Source: Candidatus Rhodoferax randersensis (GTDB lineage Bacteria > Pseudomonadota > Gammaproteobacteria > Burkholderiales > Burkholderiaceae_C). From it: a stretch of DNA of 64,000 bases. The position numbers were made by a program, and so were the translations under genes. Shown one piece after another: positions 23,844-32,314 of this stretch. Under the pieces are notes generated by a model, which worked only from the letters and a program-made list of their open reading frames with translations, was not told where the DNA came from and ran no database searches. The stretch spans positions 208,603 through 272,602 of the forward strand of contig JADKEH010000010.1 in assembly GCA_016718155.1 (NCBI GenBank), given 5' to 3'. Position 1 is the first letter of the stretch; each line of letters opens with the position of its first letter.

Positions 23844-24419
23844 TCACTTCAAAAAGTTCTGGAGCATGGCATGCCCATGCTCGGTCAGTATGGACTCGGG
23901 GTGAAACTGCACACCCTCCACCCGCACGGCGTCGGACAGGCCGGTGTGACGCACGCCCATGATTTCGCCGTCGTCGGTCCAGGCGGTGATCGCGAGCTCA
24001 TTGGGGCAGCTCGCGCGTTCAATGGCCAGCGAGTGGTAGCGGTTCACCGTGAACTGTTTCGGCAACCCGGCAAAGACGCCTTCCTGCGTGGTGGTGATCA
24101 CACTGGTCTTGCCGTGCATCAACTGCTGCGCCCGGATGATCTTGGCACCCAGCGCCGCACCAATGCTTTGGTGGCCGAGGCAGACACCCAGAATCGGCAG
24201 CTTGCCCGCAAAGTGCTGAATGGCCGCCACCGAGATACCCGCCTCAGCCGGAGAACACGGACCGGGCGACACCACCAGGCGGTCCGGATTGCGCTGCGCA
24301 ATGCCCTCCACCGTGATCTCGTCGTTGCGGAAAACTTCCACCTGGGCACCCAGCTCACCGAAGTACTGGACGATGTTGTAGGTGAAGCTGTCGTAGTTAT
24401 CGATCATCAGCAATTTCAT
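23844..24419 (-). CDS. trpG: Anthranilate synthase component II (glutamine amidotransferase)
   Basis: A 191-aa class I amidotransferase supplying ammonia to TrpE; this type often also serves para-aminobenzoate synthesis. It starts MKLLMIDNYDSFTYNIVQYF. The oxyanion region is VSPGPCSPAEAG, the nucleophile Cys is in LGVCLGHQSIG, and the His-Glu pair is in VQFHPESI. Its ATG overlaps the stop of the chorismate mutase gene (ATGA). Confidence 0.96.
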   Translation of the reverse strand: MKLLMIDNYDSFTYNIVQYFGELGAQVEVFRNDEITVEGIAQRNPDRLVVSPGPCSPAEAGISVAAIQHFAGKLPILGVCLGHQSIGAALGAKIIRAQQLMHGKTSVITTTQEGVFAGLPKQFTVNRYHSLAIERASCPNELAITAWTDDGEIMGVRHTGLSDAVRVEGVQFHPESILTEHGHAMLQNFLK

Positions 24420-24742
24420 GCCGTTGCTCCCTCGCGCAGCCGCGCAAACTCATGGTGCTCATAGGCGATGAAGATCTCCATCATGCCGCGGTAAATGGCC
24501 TCCATCACCGCCGGTTCACCACCCTGCGCCACGGCGTGCTGACGCACACGGTCCACGATGGCCTGGATGCGGGCCTCGTCGCGGACCTGGTTCTTGTCCT
24601 GCTTGATGCGGGCCGCCTGCGTCATGTAGGCGCTGCGCTGCACCAGCAGCGGGACGAGCACATCGTCCAGTGCGTCCACGCGAGCCCGGACCTCGGTCAT
24701 GCTGGTGCAAGGCTGCACCGCTTGAATAGCCTGCTTGTTCAT
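24416..24742 (-). CDS. AroQ-type chorismate mutase
   Basis: A 108-aa helical protein with RARVDALDDVLVPLLVQRSA, IKQDKNQVRDEARIQAIVDR and MMEIFIAYEH, matching the AroQ fold (chorismate to prephenate, or isochorismate lyase-like). The ATG at 24742 overlaps the trpE stop and its stop overlaps trpG, so all three are coupled. Placing the first enzyme of the Phe/Tyr branch between the two anthranilate synthase subunits puts both chorismate branch points in one transcript. Confidence 0.88.
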   Translation of the reverse strand: MNKQAIQAVQPCTSMTEVRARVDALDDVLVPLLVQRSAYMTQAARIKQDKNQVRDEARIQAIVDRVRQHAVAQGGEPAVMEAIYRGMMEIFIAYEHHEFARLREGATA

Positions 24743-26250
24743 TCCAGTCCCTCCTCGACCAGTTCGGCGGCGCGCAACAAGGCGCGCGCCTTGGCCTCGG
24801 TTTCCTTCCATTCCAGTTCGGGTACCGAATCGGCCACGACACCGGCAGCCGCCTGCACGTACAGGGTCTGGTCCTTGATGATGCCGGTGCGAATCGCAAT
24901 CGCCACGTCCATGTCGCCGGCGTAGCTCAGGTAGCCGCAGGCGCCGCCGTACAGGCCGCGCTTGGTCGGCTCCAACTGGTCAATCAGTTCCATGGCATGC
25001 ACCTTGGGCGCGCCGGTGAGCGTGCCCGCGGGAAAGGTGGCCTTGAGCACGTCCATGCTGGTCATGCCGTCGTTCAGAGTGCCTTCCACATTGCTGACGA
25101 TGTGCATCACGTGGCTGTAGCGCTCGACGCAAAAGGCCTCGGTCACCTTGACGCTGCCGGTCTTGGCGATGCGGCCAATGTCGTTGCGCGCCAGGTCGAT
25201 CAGCATCACGTGCTCGGCGCGTTCCTTGGGGTCGTTCACCAGTTCCAGCTCGGCCGCCTTGTCCAACTCCAGACTGGCGCCGCGTGGACGCGTGCCGGCC
25301 AAGGGACGGATGGTGATCTTTTGCTCGGCCTGCTCGCCAACCGTGACGCGCTCCTGGCGCACCAGAATCTCCGGTGACGCGCCCACCACATGAAAGTCCC
25401 CAAAGTGGTAGTAGTACATGTAGGGGCTGGGATTGAGTGAACGCAGCGCACGGTACAGGCTCAGCGGCGACTCGGTGTAGCGCTTCTTGATGCGCTGGCC
25501 CACTTGCACCTGCATGAAGTCGCCCCCGGCAATCAGCTCCTTGGCGCGTTCCACCGCCGCAATGTAGTCGGCCTTGGCAAAGTCGCGCTCGGCCGGGTAG
25601 CTTTGCGTGGGCTTGACCACCGGCGCGCTGACCGAGTACTTCAACTGGTCCTTGAGTTCGCGCAGGCGTTTCTTGGCCTGCGCGTAGGCTTCGGGCTGCG
25701 CCGGGTCCGCGTACACGATCAGGTAGAGCTTGCCTGAGAGGTTGTCGATCACCGCCAGCTCTTCACACTGCAACAGCAAAATATCGGGGCAGCCCAGGGT
25801 GTCGGGCGGGCAGCTGTGGGCCAGCTTCTTTTCGATGTAGCGCACCGTGTCGTAGCCAAAGTAGCCCGCCAGTCCACCGCAAAAGCGCGGCAGGCCCGGC
25901 CGCAGGGCGACCTTGAAGCGCTGCTGGTACGACTCGATGAAGTCCAGCGGATTCTCAGATGAGGTCTCCACCACCACGCCGTCGCGCACCACCTCGGTCA
26001 CGGTGTCCGCGCCGAAGCCGTGCGAGCGCAGCAAGGTGCGCGCGGGCAGGCCAATGAAGCTGTAGCGGCCAAAGCGCTCGCCACCGACCACCGACTCCAG
26101 CAAAAAGCTGTGCTTGCCGCCATCCTTGGCGTGCGCCAGCTTCAGGTACAGGGAGAGCGGGGTTTCCAGGTCCGCAAAGGCTTCGAGCATCAGCGGGATG
26201 CGGTTGTAGCCTTGCGCACTCAGGCTCTTGAATTCCAGTTCAGTAATCAC
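24739..26250 (-). CDS. trpE: Anthranilate synthase component I
   Basis: A 503-aa chorismate-binding enzyme forming anthranilate with TrpG. The N-terminal feedback region includes ESVVGGERFGRYSFIGLPAR. The catalytic part includes PSPYMYYYHFGDFHVVGASP, IRPLAGTRPRG, LARNDIGRIAKTGSV and TFPAGTLTGAPKVHAMEL. The start is GTG at 26250 (MITELEF). A candidate Trp-codon leader precedes it. Confidence 0.97.
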   Translation of the reverse strand: MITELEFKSLSAQGYNRIPLMLEAFADLETPLSLYLKLAHAKDGGKHSFLLESVVGGERFGRYSFIGLPARTLLRSHGFGADTVTEVVRDGVVVETSSENPLDFIESYQQRFKVALRPGLPRFCGGLAGYFGYDTVRYIEKKLAHSCPPDTLGCPDILLLQCEELAVIDNLSGKLYLIVYADPAQPEAYAQAKKRLRELKDQLKYSVSAPVVKPTQSYPAERDFAKADYIAAVERAKELIAGGDFMQVQVGQRIKKRYTESPLSLYRALRSLNPSPYMYYYHFGDFHVVGASPEILVRQERVTVGEQAEQKITIRPLAGTRPRGASLELDKAAELELVNDPKERAEHVMLIDLARNDIGRIAKTGSVKVTEAFCVERYSHVMHIVSNVEGTLNDGMTSMDVLKATFPAGTLTGAPKVHAMELIDQLEPTKRGLYGGACGYLSYAGDMDVAIAIRTGIIKDQTLYVQAAAGVVADSVPELEWKETEAKARALLRAAELVEEGLE

Positions 26251-26425
26251 GGGGATACCTATTCAAACAGGGGCCGGGGCGAGACGCCCGCCCGGCAGCA
26301 CGTGGTGCTGCGATTCAATTCAGACGCCACAGGCGTCAGAGCAAAGCTGAAGAGCGTAGCTGCCGACGCCAGGGCCAGGCTCCCCGGTCGCTGCAACCTG
26401 TGATGCTGATGCGATGAATGAACAT
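26251..26425 (-). promoter_or_regulatory. Candidate trp attenuator/leader region
   Basis: Upstream of trpE, the minus strand holds a 29-codon ORF with Trp-Pro-Trp codons (26336-26425). Segment GGCGTC (26370-26365) overlaps the second Trp codon and can pair with GACGCC (26337-26332). That same segment alternatively pairs with GGCGTC (26328-26323) as a GACGCC-TGT-GGCGTC hairpin. A perfect GCAGCAC-CAC-GTGCTGC hairpin lies just downstream, then GGGCG/CGCCC close to trpE. This is the mutually exclusive pairing expected of an attenuator. No U-run terminator is obvious, so control by RBS masking is also possible. Confidence 0.5.
26336..26425 (-). CDS. trpL: Putative trp leader peptide (29 aa)
   Basis: ATG at 26425 to TGA at 26338-26336. 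It begins MFIHRISITG and includes RGAWPWRRQ, with two Trp codons one codon apart. Its position ahead of trpE, with competing hairpins overlapping the Trp codons, suggests ribosome stalling on low Trp-tRNA. Two Trp codons is modest, and no strong RBS is visible, so this remains a candidate. Confidence 0.4.
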   Translation of the reverse strand: MFIHRISITGCSDRGAWPWRRQLRSSALL

Positions 26426-26567
26426 AGCCGCAGTGTAGCAAAGACACCCCACCAGTGCCCGTGCGGAACTTGTCCTTACTTGAAAACCCTGTTGCGCGGG
26501 AGCCAAAAGGCAATCAAAATCAAAGGGCGTGAAAATAGCATGATCGTTCGATTAACTGGAGATAACC

Positions 26568-27161
26568 ATGAAAATATTCAATGCGTTGGCGGCAGCGGCA
26601 CTGGTCGGCCTGCTTGCCACCCCTGCCCAAGCGGTGGTGGATGTGAATGGTGTGAAGTTCGAGGAAACCGCAGAATTGCAGGGTGCAAAGCTGCAACTTA
26701 ATGGCGCCGGGACACGTTACAAAGCCATCTTCAAGGTCTACGCCGCAGGGCTGTACCTGAGCACGAAGGCCAGCACCTCGGATGAGGTGGTCAACGCGCC
26801 TGGCCCAAAACGTTTAACCATCACCATTCTGCGCGGCATCGAGGCGAACGCCTTTGGCAAGCTGCTGACCCGCGGCATCGAGGACAACATGGGCAAGGCT
26901 GAAATGTCCAAACTGATCCCCGGGCCTGGTGCGCATGGGCGAAATTTTCGAACCTTCAGAAGCCGATGGTGCCGGGTGACAACTTCACGCTGGAATGGGT
27001 CCCCGGACACGGCACCATCATCACCGTGCGCGGTCAAAGTGCAGGGAGCGCCCTTCAAGGAACCTGAGTTCTTCAAGGCCCTGATGTCCATCTGGCTCGG
27101 CCCATCACCAGCAGACTACAAGCTCAAGGAAGCCCTGTTGGGCGCAAAACCAGGCCAATAG
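26568..27161 (+). CDS. Chalcone-isomerase-like periplasmic protein, frame garbled in the middle
   Basis: A 197-aa product with a signal peptide (MKIFNALAAAALVGLLATPA cleaved after AQA), then YKAIFKVYAAGLYLSTKA and LTITILRGIEANAFGKLL, typical of bacterial chalcone-isomerase-like domains. Three single-base additions appear: an extra G at 26922-26924, an extra T at 26955-26956, and an extra C at 27035. Removing them restores GLVRMGEIFEP, KPMVPGDNFTLEWVPGHGT and ITVRGKVQGAPF. Their sum is three, so the ORF stays open with about 37 wrong residues. Bacterial members rarely isomerise chalcones; function unknown. It is divergent from trpE. Confidence 0.8.
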   Translation: MKIFNALAAAALVGLLATPAQAVVDVNGVKFEETAELQGAKLQLNGAGTRYKAIFKVYAAGLYLSTKASTSDEVVNAPGPKRLTITILRGIEANAFGKLLTRGIEDNMGKAEMSKLIPGPGAHGRNFRTFRSRWCRVTTSRWNGSPDTAPSSPCAVKVQGAPFKEPEFFKALMSIWLGPSPADYKLKEALLGAKPGQ

Positions 27162-27194
27162 TCCTGACCAACTGACCAGCCCGCCGCCGCGTCC

Positions 27195-27925
27195 TCAGGA
27201 TGCGGCCAGCAACTGGTCCAGGGAGTCGAGGTAGCCGTCGGCCGCTACCGTTTCGATCGGCTCGCCATGGTTGTAGCCATAGCGCACCAGCCAGACCGGG
27301 CAACCGGCCGCGCGCGCGGCTTGCGCGTCGTTGCTGGAGTCGCCAACCATCAAGGTGCGCTGCGGCAGCGTGCCAAGCGCCTCACAGGCTTTGAGTAGCG
27401 GCATTGGATCGGGCTTGCGCCGCTCGAAGGCATCGCCGCCGTAAACCACGTCGAAGAACTCCGCCAAGCCCTTGGCTCTTAGCAGGGCGTCGGCAAAAGC
27501 GGTCGGCTTGTTGGTCAGGCAGGCCAGCCGTTTGCCGCTTGATCGAAGCAGCTGCAGGCCCCGCAACACCCCCGGATAGACCCGCGCAAAGCTCCCGTTG
27601 ACGGCGCTGTAATGGTGCTGGTAGCGCGCCCACGCCAGTGGATAGAGTGCATTGAGGTCTGTTTGCGCGGCCGGTCCGCGGCCGCGCTGGGGCACCGGCA
27701 TCGTCCGGACTGAACTTTGGCCAACACCGCTCTGATCAGGTGCTCCGACCCCTTTCCGACCAGTCGCTCAACGTCGCTGGCCAGCACTGTGGCGTGCGCA
27801 AACGGTGGCGGCAAGTCTGCCAGCATGCGGTTGAGCGCAGCCACAAAATCGCCCAGCGTGTCGATCATGGTCCCGTCCAGATCCAGCAGCACCGCATCAA
27901 AGCGGCTCCAATCAAGTTCGGTCAT
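27195..27925 (-). CDS. gph: Phosphoglycolate phosphatase, frame broken near 27680-27712
   Basis: A HAD-superfamily phosphatase that removes phosphate from 2-phosphoglycolate. The N-terminal half has motif I DLDGTMIDT and the cap region LVGKGSEHLIRAVLA. The C-terminal half, in another frame, has LACLTNKPTAFADALL, FERRKPDPMPLL and MVGDSSNDAQAARAAG. The frame switch lies between VLAKVQS and AAQTDLNALYPLAW, equivalent to one missing base in a GC-rich stretch. ATG at 27925 overlaps the GGDEF/EAL gene by 14 bases. rpe-gph-trpE order is conserved in beta-proteobacteria. Confidence 0.88.
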
Positions 27926-30900
27926 GCGCAATTGCAGCCCTTCCTCTTGCCCAGTTGGCGAGTTCGCTGGCGGTCAGCGGTTTGCTGAACAGATAGCCCT
28001 GCCCCTTGCCACAGCGCAGGGCCTGCATCAGGTCGGCCTGGTCCTGCGTTTCGATGCCCTCGGCCACGGTGCTCATGCCCAGCGTCTCGGCCATCAGGAT
28101 GGTGGCCTCGATCAACACCCGGTGGTAGGCGCTGTGCTGCGCCACGCTGACAAAGGCGCGGTCGATCTTGACGGTGTCGATGGGCAACTCGTGCAGACAA
28201 GACAAGGATGAGTAGCCGGTGCCAAAGTCATCCAGCGCCAGCGTCACACCCAGCGCCTTGATGTCGCGCAGCTTGGCTTGCACCAGATGGTCCTGGGCCG
28301 CCAAACTTTCGGTGATCTCCAGCTGCAATTGGCCGGGTTCCATGCCACTGGCTCGCAGCACCTGCCCAATGTCCGCCACCAGAGACTCCTCGCGGAGTTG
28401 GGCGCGCGACAGGTTGACCGACAGGGTGGGCGGTGCCAGCTCGCCCAGGCCCTGTCGCAACGAAGCGAACTCGGCGCAGGCGGTCTGCAGCACGAACTGC
28501 CCTATCTGTCCGATCAAGCCACAGGCCTCGGCCACCGGGATGAACATCACGGGGGACACCATGCCCCGCTGCGGATGGCGCCACCGGATCAGGGCCTCCA
28601 TGCCGACCAGCCGGCCATCGCCCAAATCAACCAGCGGCTGGTAGACGACAAACAACTCGTGATTTGACAAGGCTTGACGCAAGTCGTTCTCCAACGACAC
28701 GTCGTCACGCACCCGCTTGTGCATGGCGGGCTCGAACATCACGTAGCGCCCACGCCCGCTGCGCTTGGCTTCGTACATCGCAATATCGGCGTCGCGCAAC
28801 ACGGCTTCCACATCCTCGGCCGCATGGGTCGAAGTCACGATGCCGATGCTGACGCTGGAATTGACGCGGTTGGACCCAAGGTCGTAGGGTTGCGCCAACA
28901 CGTCGAGCAAACGCGCCGCCACCAGCTCGGCGTCCAGATCGCCCCGGATATCGTCCAGCACCACCACAAACTCATCCCCGCCGATGCGCGCTGCCAACTG
29001 GCTGAAGTCGCTGCCGTGGGTATAGGCATCGCCCGGACGCAGGCTTTGTTCGAGGCGCTGCGCGATTTGACGCAGCAACTCGTCTCCGGCGCCGTGGCCG
29101 AGCGTGTCGTTGACCTGTTTGAAACGGTCAAAGTCCATGAACAACACCGCAAAGTGGTAGCCCGGCTGCGCCACGTAGCGGTCGATCGCCGCGCGCACGC
29201 GCTCCAGTACAACCGCGCGGTTGGGCATCTGAGTCAGGCCGTCGGTACGGGCGTTTTGGCGCAACTGCTCCTCAACCTGCTTCTGCGCATTGATGTCCTG
29301 GGTGACGCCTGCCACGCTGATCACCTGCCCCTGCTCGTCACGCGCAACCACCGCGCCACTGAGCATCACCCAGGTCCAGTGGCCGTTTGCGTGGCGCACC
29401 CTCAGTTCAGCCCGCAGGGCCGACTGACTCCTTTGAAAGTGTTCTTTGGTGGCCTTCAGCCAGCCGGGCAGGTCGTCCGGATGCAACAGCGCGGCCCAGG
29501 CATCGGCTTGAGTCGGGAACGCCTCACGGGTGTACCCGATCATGGAAATGAGCCGATCGCTGCAGGTCATCTCACCGGTCGGAACCTCCCATCGCCAGGT
29601 GCCCATGCCGGCGCCCTCTATCGCCAGCGTCAGCAACTGCTGCTGCAAGCGCTGCTCTGTGACATCGACCAGGCAAGTCACCACGCCCTCCAGCCGCCCC
29701 TGCGCATCGGTTTGGGGCTCCGTATTGACAAGGAGCCAGCGCAGTTGCCCCTGCCCATCAACGATGCCCATGGACTCGCCGCGCAGACCCTTGCCGGTCG
29801 CCAGGGTCCGCATGGTTGGCCGTTCGGCCACCGGGTACGCCGACATGTCATCGCGCAAGGCGCGGTTGGCATCAATCAGCGCCAGACGGCCCAGCAAACG
29901 CTCGCGCGGATGACCCAGAATCTCGCAGGCTGCCGCATTGCAGTCCACCACTTCGCCGGCCTTGTTGCGTACCATCACACCCGTGGGCAACGCATCAAAC
30001 AAGGCGCGCATCTTCTGGCCCTGGTTAACCCGCTCGGTGATGTCCGTGCAGACCACCAGGAAACCGGTCACCGCGCCAGTCTCATCGTGCGTGGGCTGGT
30101 AGTCCGTATCGACCCAGATCACCAGCCCGTTTTGACTTTGGACCAGCACCTGCATGCGCACGCCCAACCCTTGGTCAAGCTCCGCTGAGAGAAGACCAAT
30201 CTCGCGCAGATCATTGCCCTGCGGTGCAACGAAGCTCAGCATGGGCCTCCCAACCGCCTGCTCCAGCGTCAGGCCCAAGCCGCGCAAGGCCGCCTGGTTG
30301 GCCCATGCAAGGCGGCGCTGTGGGTCGGTCATGATGACCCAATTGGTGGTGCGCTCGGCCACCAGGGCCAAGCGCTCAAACTGGTGCGATTGCGCCGACA
30401 GGTGCCGGTATTGGCGACGCACCGCGCGCGCCACGGGCTCGGCAACGCCCACCGCCATCGCCAGCAAGGCCGCTAGCGTCACCCAGGTCCAGAACCGAAG
30501 GCGCGCCACGGTGGCCTGACTGCGATCGCTTGCGGCGACCTGGGCCTGCTCACGCAATCGCTCCGCCGACGCCAGACCCAGCGGCAACACCGTCGTCACC
30601 TCCTGCATGGATTGCTTCAATCCCGCCTGATCACGCTGCGACGCGTACCAGCCCACCGAGCGGGCCTGCTCCCAAAGCTGGGCCCGCACGGCGACCCATT
30701 CGGTGTAGGCCTGGAGCAGGCCCTCGTGCGAGCTCAAACGCACGGCGGCGTCTTCGCGCAGGGCGTCGTCCAGCCGGTTGGCCTGCAACTGGGCCTCGGC
30801 GATGGCGGCGTTGAGCTCATCGGTCCGCCCGGACGCCGCCAACGGGGTAAGCACCAGTAGCGTGGCGTGATGAACGATGCGTTCCGTCAGCGCATTCTGG

Positions 30901-31067
30901 GTGGTGGCAATGCTGATGATCTCGGCATCCACCGTGCGCAGCGATTCCAGACGTTCGGAGTCCCAGGCGCGAACCAGGGAAAAAACAGCCGCAAATCCGA
31001 GCATGCCGTACATCGCCAGGCGCACCCACCAGTCCGCCCCGACGCTCAGTTTGTGTGCCGCGGCCAT
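27912..31067 (-). CDS. PAS-GGDEF-EAL membrane cyclic-di-GMP protein
   Basis: A 1051-aa signalling protein. One helix lies at about residues 17-34, then a helical periplasmic region and a second helix near 190-215. PAS/PAC modules follow, with repeated VTEQ/ITERV linkers. Then come a diguanylate cyclase domain with intact ARIGGDEFVVVLDD and a phosphodiesterase domain with MEALIRWRHP, DDFGTGYSSLSCLHELP and TVAEGIET. Both catalytic signatures look complete, so it could make or degrade c-di-GMP. It is inserted between rpe and gph, which are normally adjacent, and overlaps gph. Confidence 0.93.
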   Translation of the reverse strand: MAAAHKLSVGADWWVRLAMYGMLGFAAVFSLVRAWDSERLESLRTVDAEIISIATTQNALTERIVHHATLLVLTPLAASGRTDELNAAIAEAQLQANRLDDALREDAAVRLSSHEGLLQAYTEWVAVRAQLWEQARSVGWYASQRDQAGLKQSMQEVTTVLPLGLASAERLREQAQVAASDRSQATVARLRFWTWVTLAALLAMAVGVAEPVARAVRRQYRHLSAQSHQFERLALVAERTTNWVIMTDPQRRLAWANQAALRGLGLTLEQAVGRPMLSFVAPQGNDLREIGLLSAELDQGLGVRMQVLVQSQNGLVIWVDTDYQPTHDETGAVTGFLVVCTDITERVNQGQKMRALFDALPTGVMVRNKAGEVVDCNAAACEILGHPRERLLGRLALIDANRALRDDMSAYPVAERPTMRTLATGKGLRGESMGIVDGQGQLRWLLVNTEPQTDAQGRLEGVVTCLVDVTEQRLQQQLLTLAIEGAGMGTWRWEVPTGEMTCSDRLISMIGYTREAFPTQADAWAALLHPDDLPGWLKATKEHFQRSQSALRAELRVRHANGHWTWVMLSGAVVARDEQGQVISVAGVTQDINAQKQVEEQLRQNARTDGLTQMPNRAVVLERVRAAIDRYVAQPGYHFAVLFMDFDRFKQVNDTLGHGAGDELLRQIAQRLEQSLRPGDAYTHGSDFSQLAARIGGDEFVVVLDDIRGDLDAELVAARLLDVLAQPYDLGSNRVNSSVSIGIVTSTHAAEDVEAVLRDADIAMYEAKRSGRGRYVMFEPAMHKRVRDDVSLENDLRQALSNHELFVVYQPLVDLGDGRLVGMEALIRWRHPQRGMVSPVMFIPVAEACGLIGQIGQFVLQTACAEFASLRQGLGELAPPTLSVNLSRAQLREESLVADIGQVLRASGMEPGQLQLEITESLAAQDHLVQAKLRDIKALGVTLALDDFGTGYSSLSCLHELPIDTVKIDRAFVSVAQHSAYHRVLIEATILMAETLGMSTVAEGIETQDQADLMQALRCGKGQGYLFSKPLTASELANWARGRAAIAHDRT

Positions 31068-31114
31068 GGTCCGCAGATCAGGTTACGGCAATAGCCAGAA
31101 GCGGCACGACGGCG

Positions 31115-31792
31115 TCAACCCGCGAGCGCGCGCCGCATGGCGTCCACAACGCCCTTGTAGTCCGGCTTGCCAAAGATGGCGCTGCCCGCCACAAAGGTAT
31201 CGGCACCGGCATCGGCCACGCGGCGGATGTTGTCCACCTTGATGCCGCCGTCCACCTCCAGCCGGATGTCCTTGCCGCTGGCGGTGATGCGCTTGCGCAC
31301 GGCCTCGATCTTGCGCAGCGCCGAGTCGATGAAGCTCTGGCCGCCAAAGCCGGGGTTGACGCTCATGATCAGCACCAGATCGATGTCGTCGATCACCCAG
31401 TCCAGCACGTCCAGCGGCTCGGCCGGATTGAACACCAGCCCGGCCTTGACGCCCTTGGACTTGATGGCCTGAATGCTGCGGTGCACGTGGCCGGAAGCGT
31501 CGGGGTGGAAGCTGATGTAGTCGGCGCCGGCCTCGGCAAACAAGGCAGCCAGCGCATCGACCGGCTGAATCATCAGGTGCACATCAATCGGCACCGGCAC
31601 GCCCGCCGCGGTCTTGGCATGCGGCTTGAGTGCCTGGCAGACCATCGGGCCGAAGGTGAGGTTGGGCACGTAGTGGTTGTCCATCACATCGAAGTGAATC
31701 CAGTCGCAACCGGCTTCGATGACGGCTTTAACCTCGTCACCCAGGCGGGCAAAGTCGGCGGACAGGATGGAGGGGGCAATGCGGTAGTTCAT
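31115..31792 (-). CDS. rpe: Ribulose-phosphate 3-epimerase
   Basis: A 225-aa TIM-barrel epimerase interconverting ribulose-5-P and xylulose-5-P. IAPSILSADFARLGDEV, IHFDVMDNHYVPNLTFGP, DVHLMIQPV, LIMSVNPGFGGQSFI and LEVDGGIKVDN are all present, giving the metal ligands and both catalytic Asp. ATG at 31792 (MNYRIAPSIL) is preferred to a GTG two codons upstream. It heads the minus-strand run rpe-GGDEF/EAL-gph. Confidence 0.97.
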   Translation of the reverse strand: MNYRIAPSILSADFARLGDEVKAVIEAGCDWIHFDVMDNHYVPNLTFGPMVCQALKPHAKTAAGVPVPIDVHLMIQPVDALAALFAEAGADYISFHPDASGHVHRSIQAIKSKGVKAGLVFNPAEPLDVLDWVIDDIDLVLIMSVNPGFGGQSFIDSALRKIEAVRKRITASGKDIRLEVDGGIKVDNIRRVADAGADTFVAGSAIFGKPDYKGVVDAMRRALAG

Positions 31793-31912
31793 GGGCACAG
31801 TTTAATCAGTTGGGACTGACTTAGTCGGCCTTTGGCCAGACCAACCACGCCCGCAGCATGTAGACACACACGGTCAGCGCAGCGCAGCCGGGTTTCAGGA
31901 TAGCATTGCGCC

Positions 31913-32314
31913 ATGGCCAAGTATCAATTCACCGTGGAAGTGCGCCCCCAGTACCTGCCACAGCAGTCGGCCCCCGATGAGGGCCAATTCGTCTTTGCCT
32001 ACACCATCACCATCACCAACACGGGCGAGATGGCGGCGCAGTTGATCGCCCGCACCTGGAACGTCAACGACGCCAACGGCCACACCGAACGGGTCAAGGG
32101 ACTGGGCGTGGTGGGGCAGCAGCCCTTGCTGCAGCCGGGTCAGGCCTTCGAGTACACCAGCGGCACCCGTCTGCGCACGCCCACCGGCACCATGCACGGC
32201 AGCTACCTCTGCGTGGCAGAGGATGGCGAGCGCTTCGATGCCGACATCCCGATGTTTGTGCTCGATGCCCTTAGTGATCACCTGGGTTCAGGCGGATCGC
32301 GCACACTGCATTGA
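31913..32314 (+). CDS. apaG: ApaG domain protein
   Basis: A 133-aa beta-sandwich protein. VRPQYLPQQSAPDEGQFVFA, YTITITNTGEMAAQLIARTW, GVVGQQPLLQPGQAFEYTSG and GTMHGSYLCV match the ApaG family (named for Co/Mg effects and Ap4A; role in bacteria unclear). Divergent from rpe; its stop overlaps the next gene start. Confidence 0.95.
   Translation: MAKYQFTVEVRPQYLPQQSAPDEGQFVFAYTITITNTGEMAAQLIARTWNVNDANGHTERVKGLGVVGQQPLLQPGQAFEYTSGTRLRTPTGTMHGSYLCVAEDGERFDADIPMFVLDALSDHLGSGGSRTLH

Noticed and set aside
28674..30188. 504-codon plus-strand frame opposite the GGDEF/EAL gene
   Set aside because: Shadow of a strongly supported coding sequence; no recognisable protein features.
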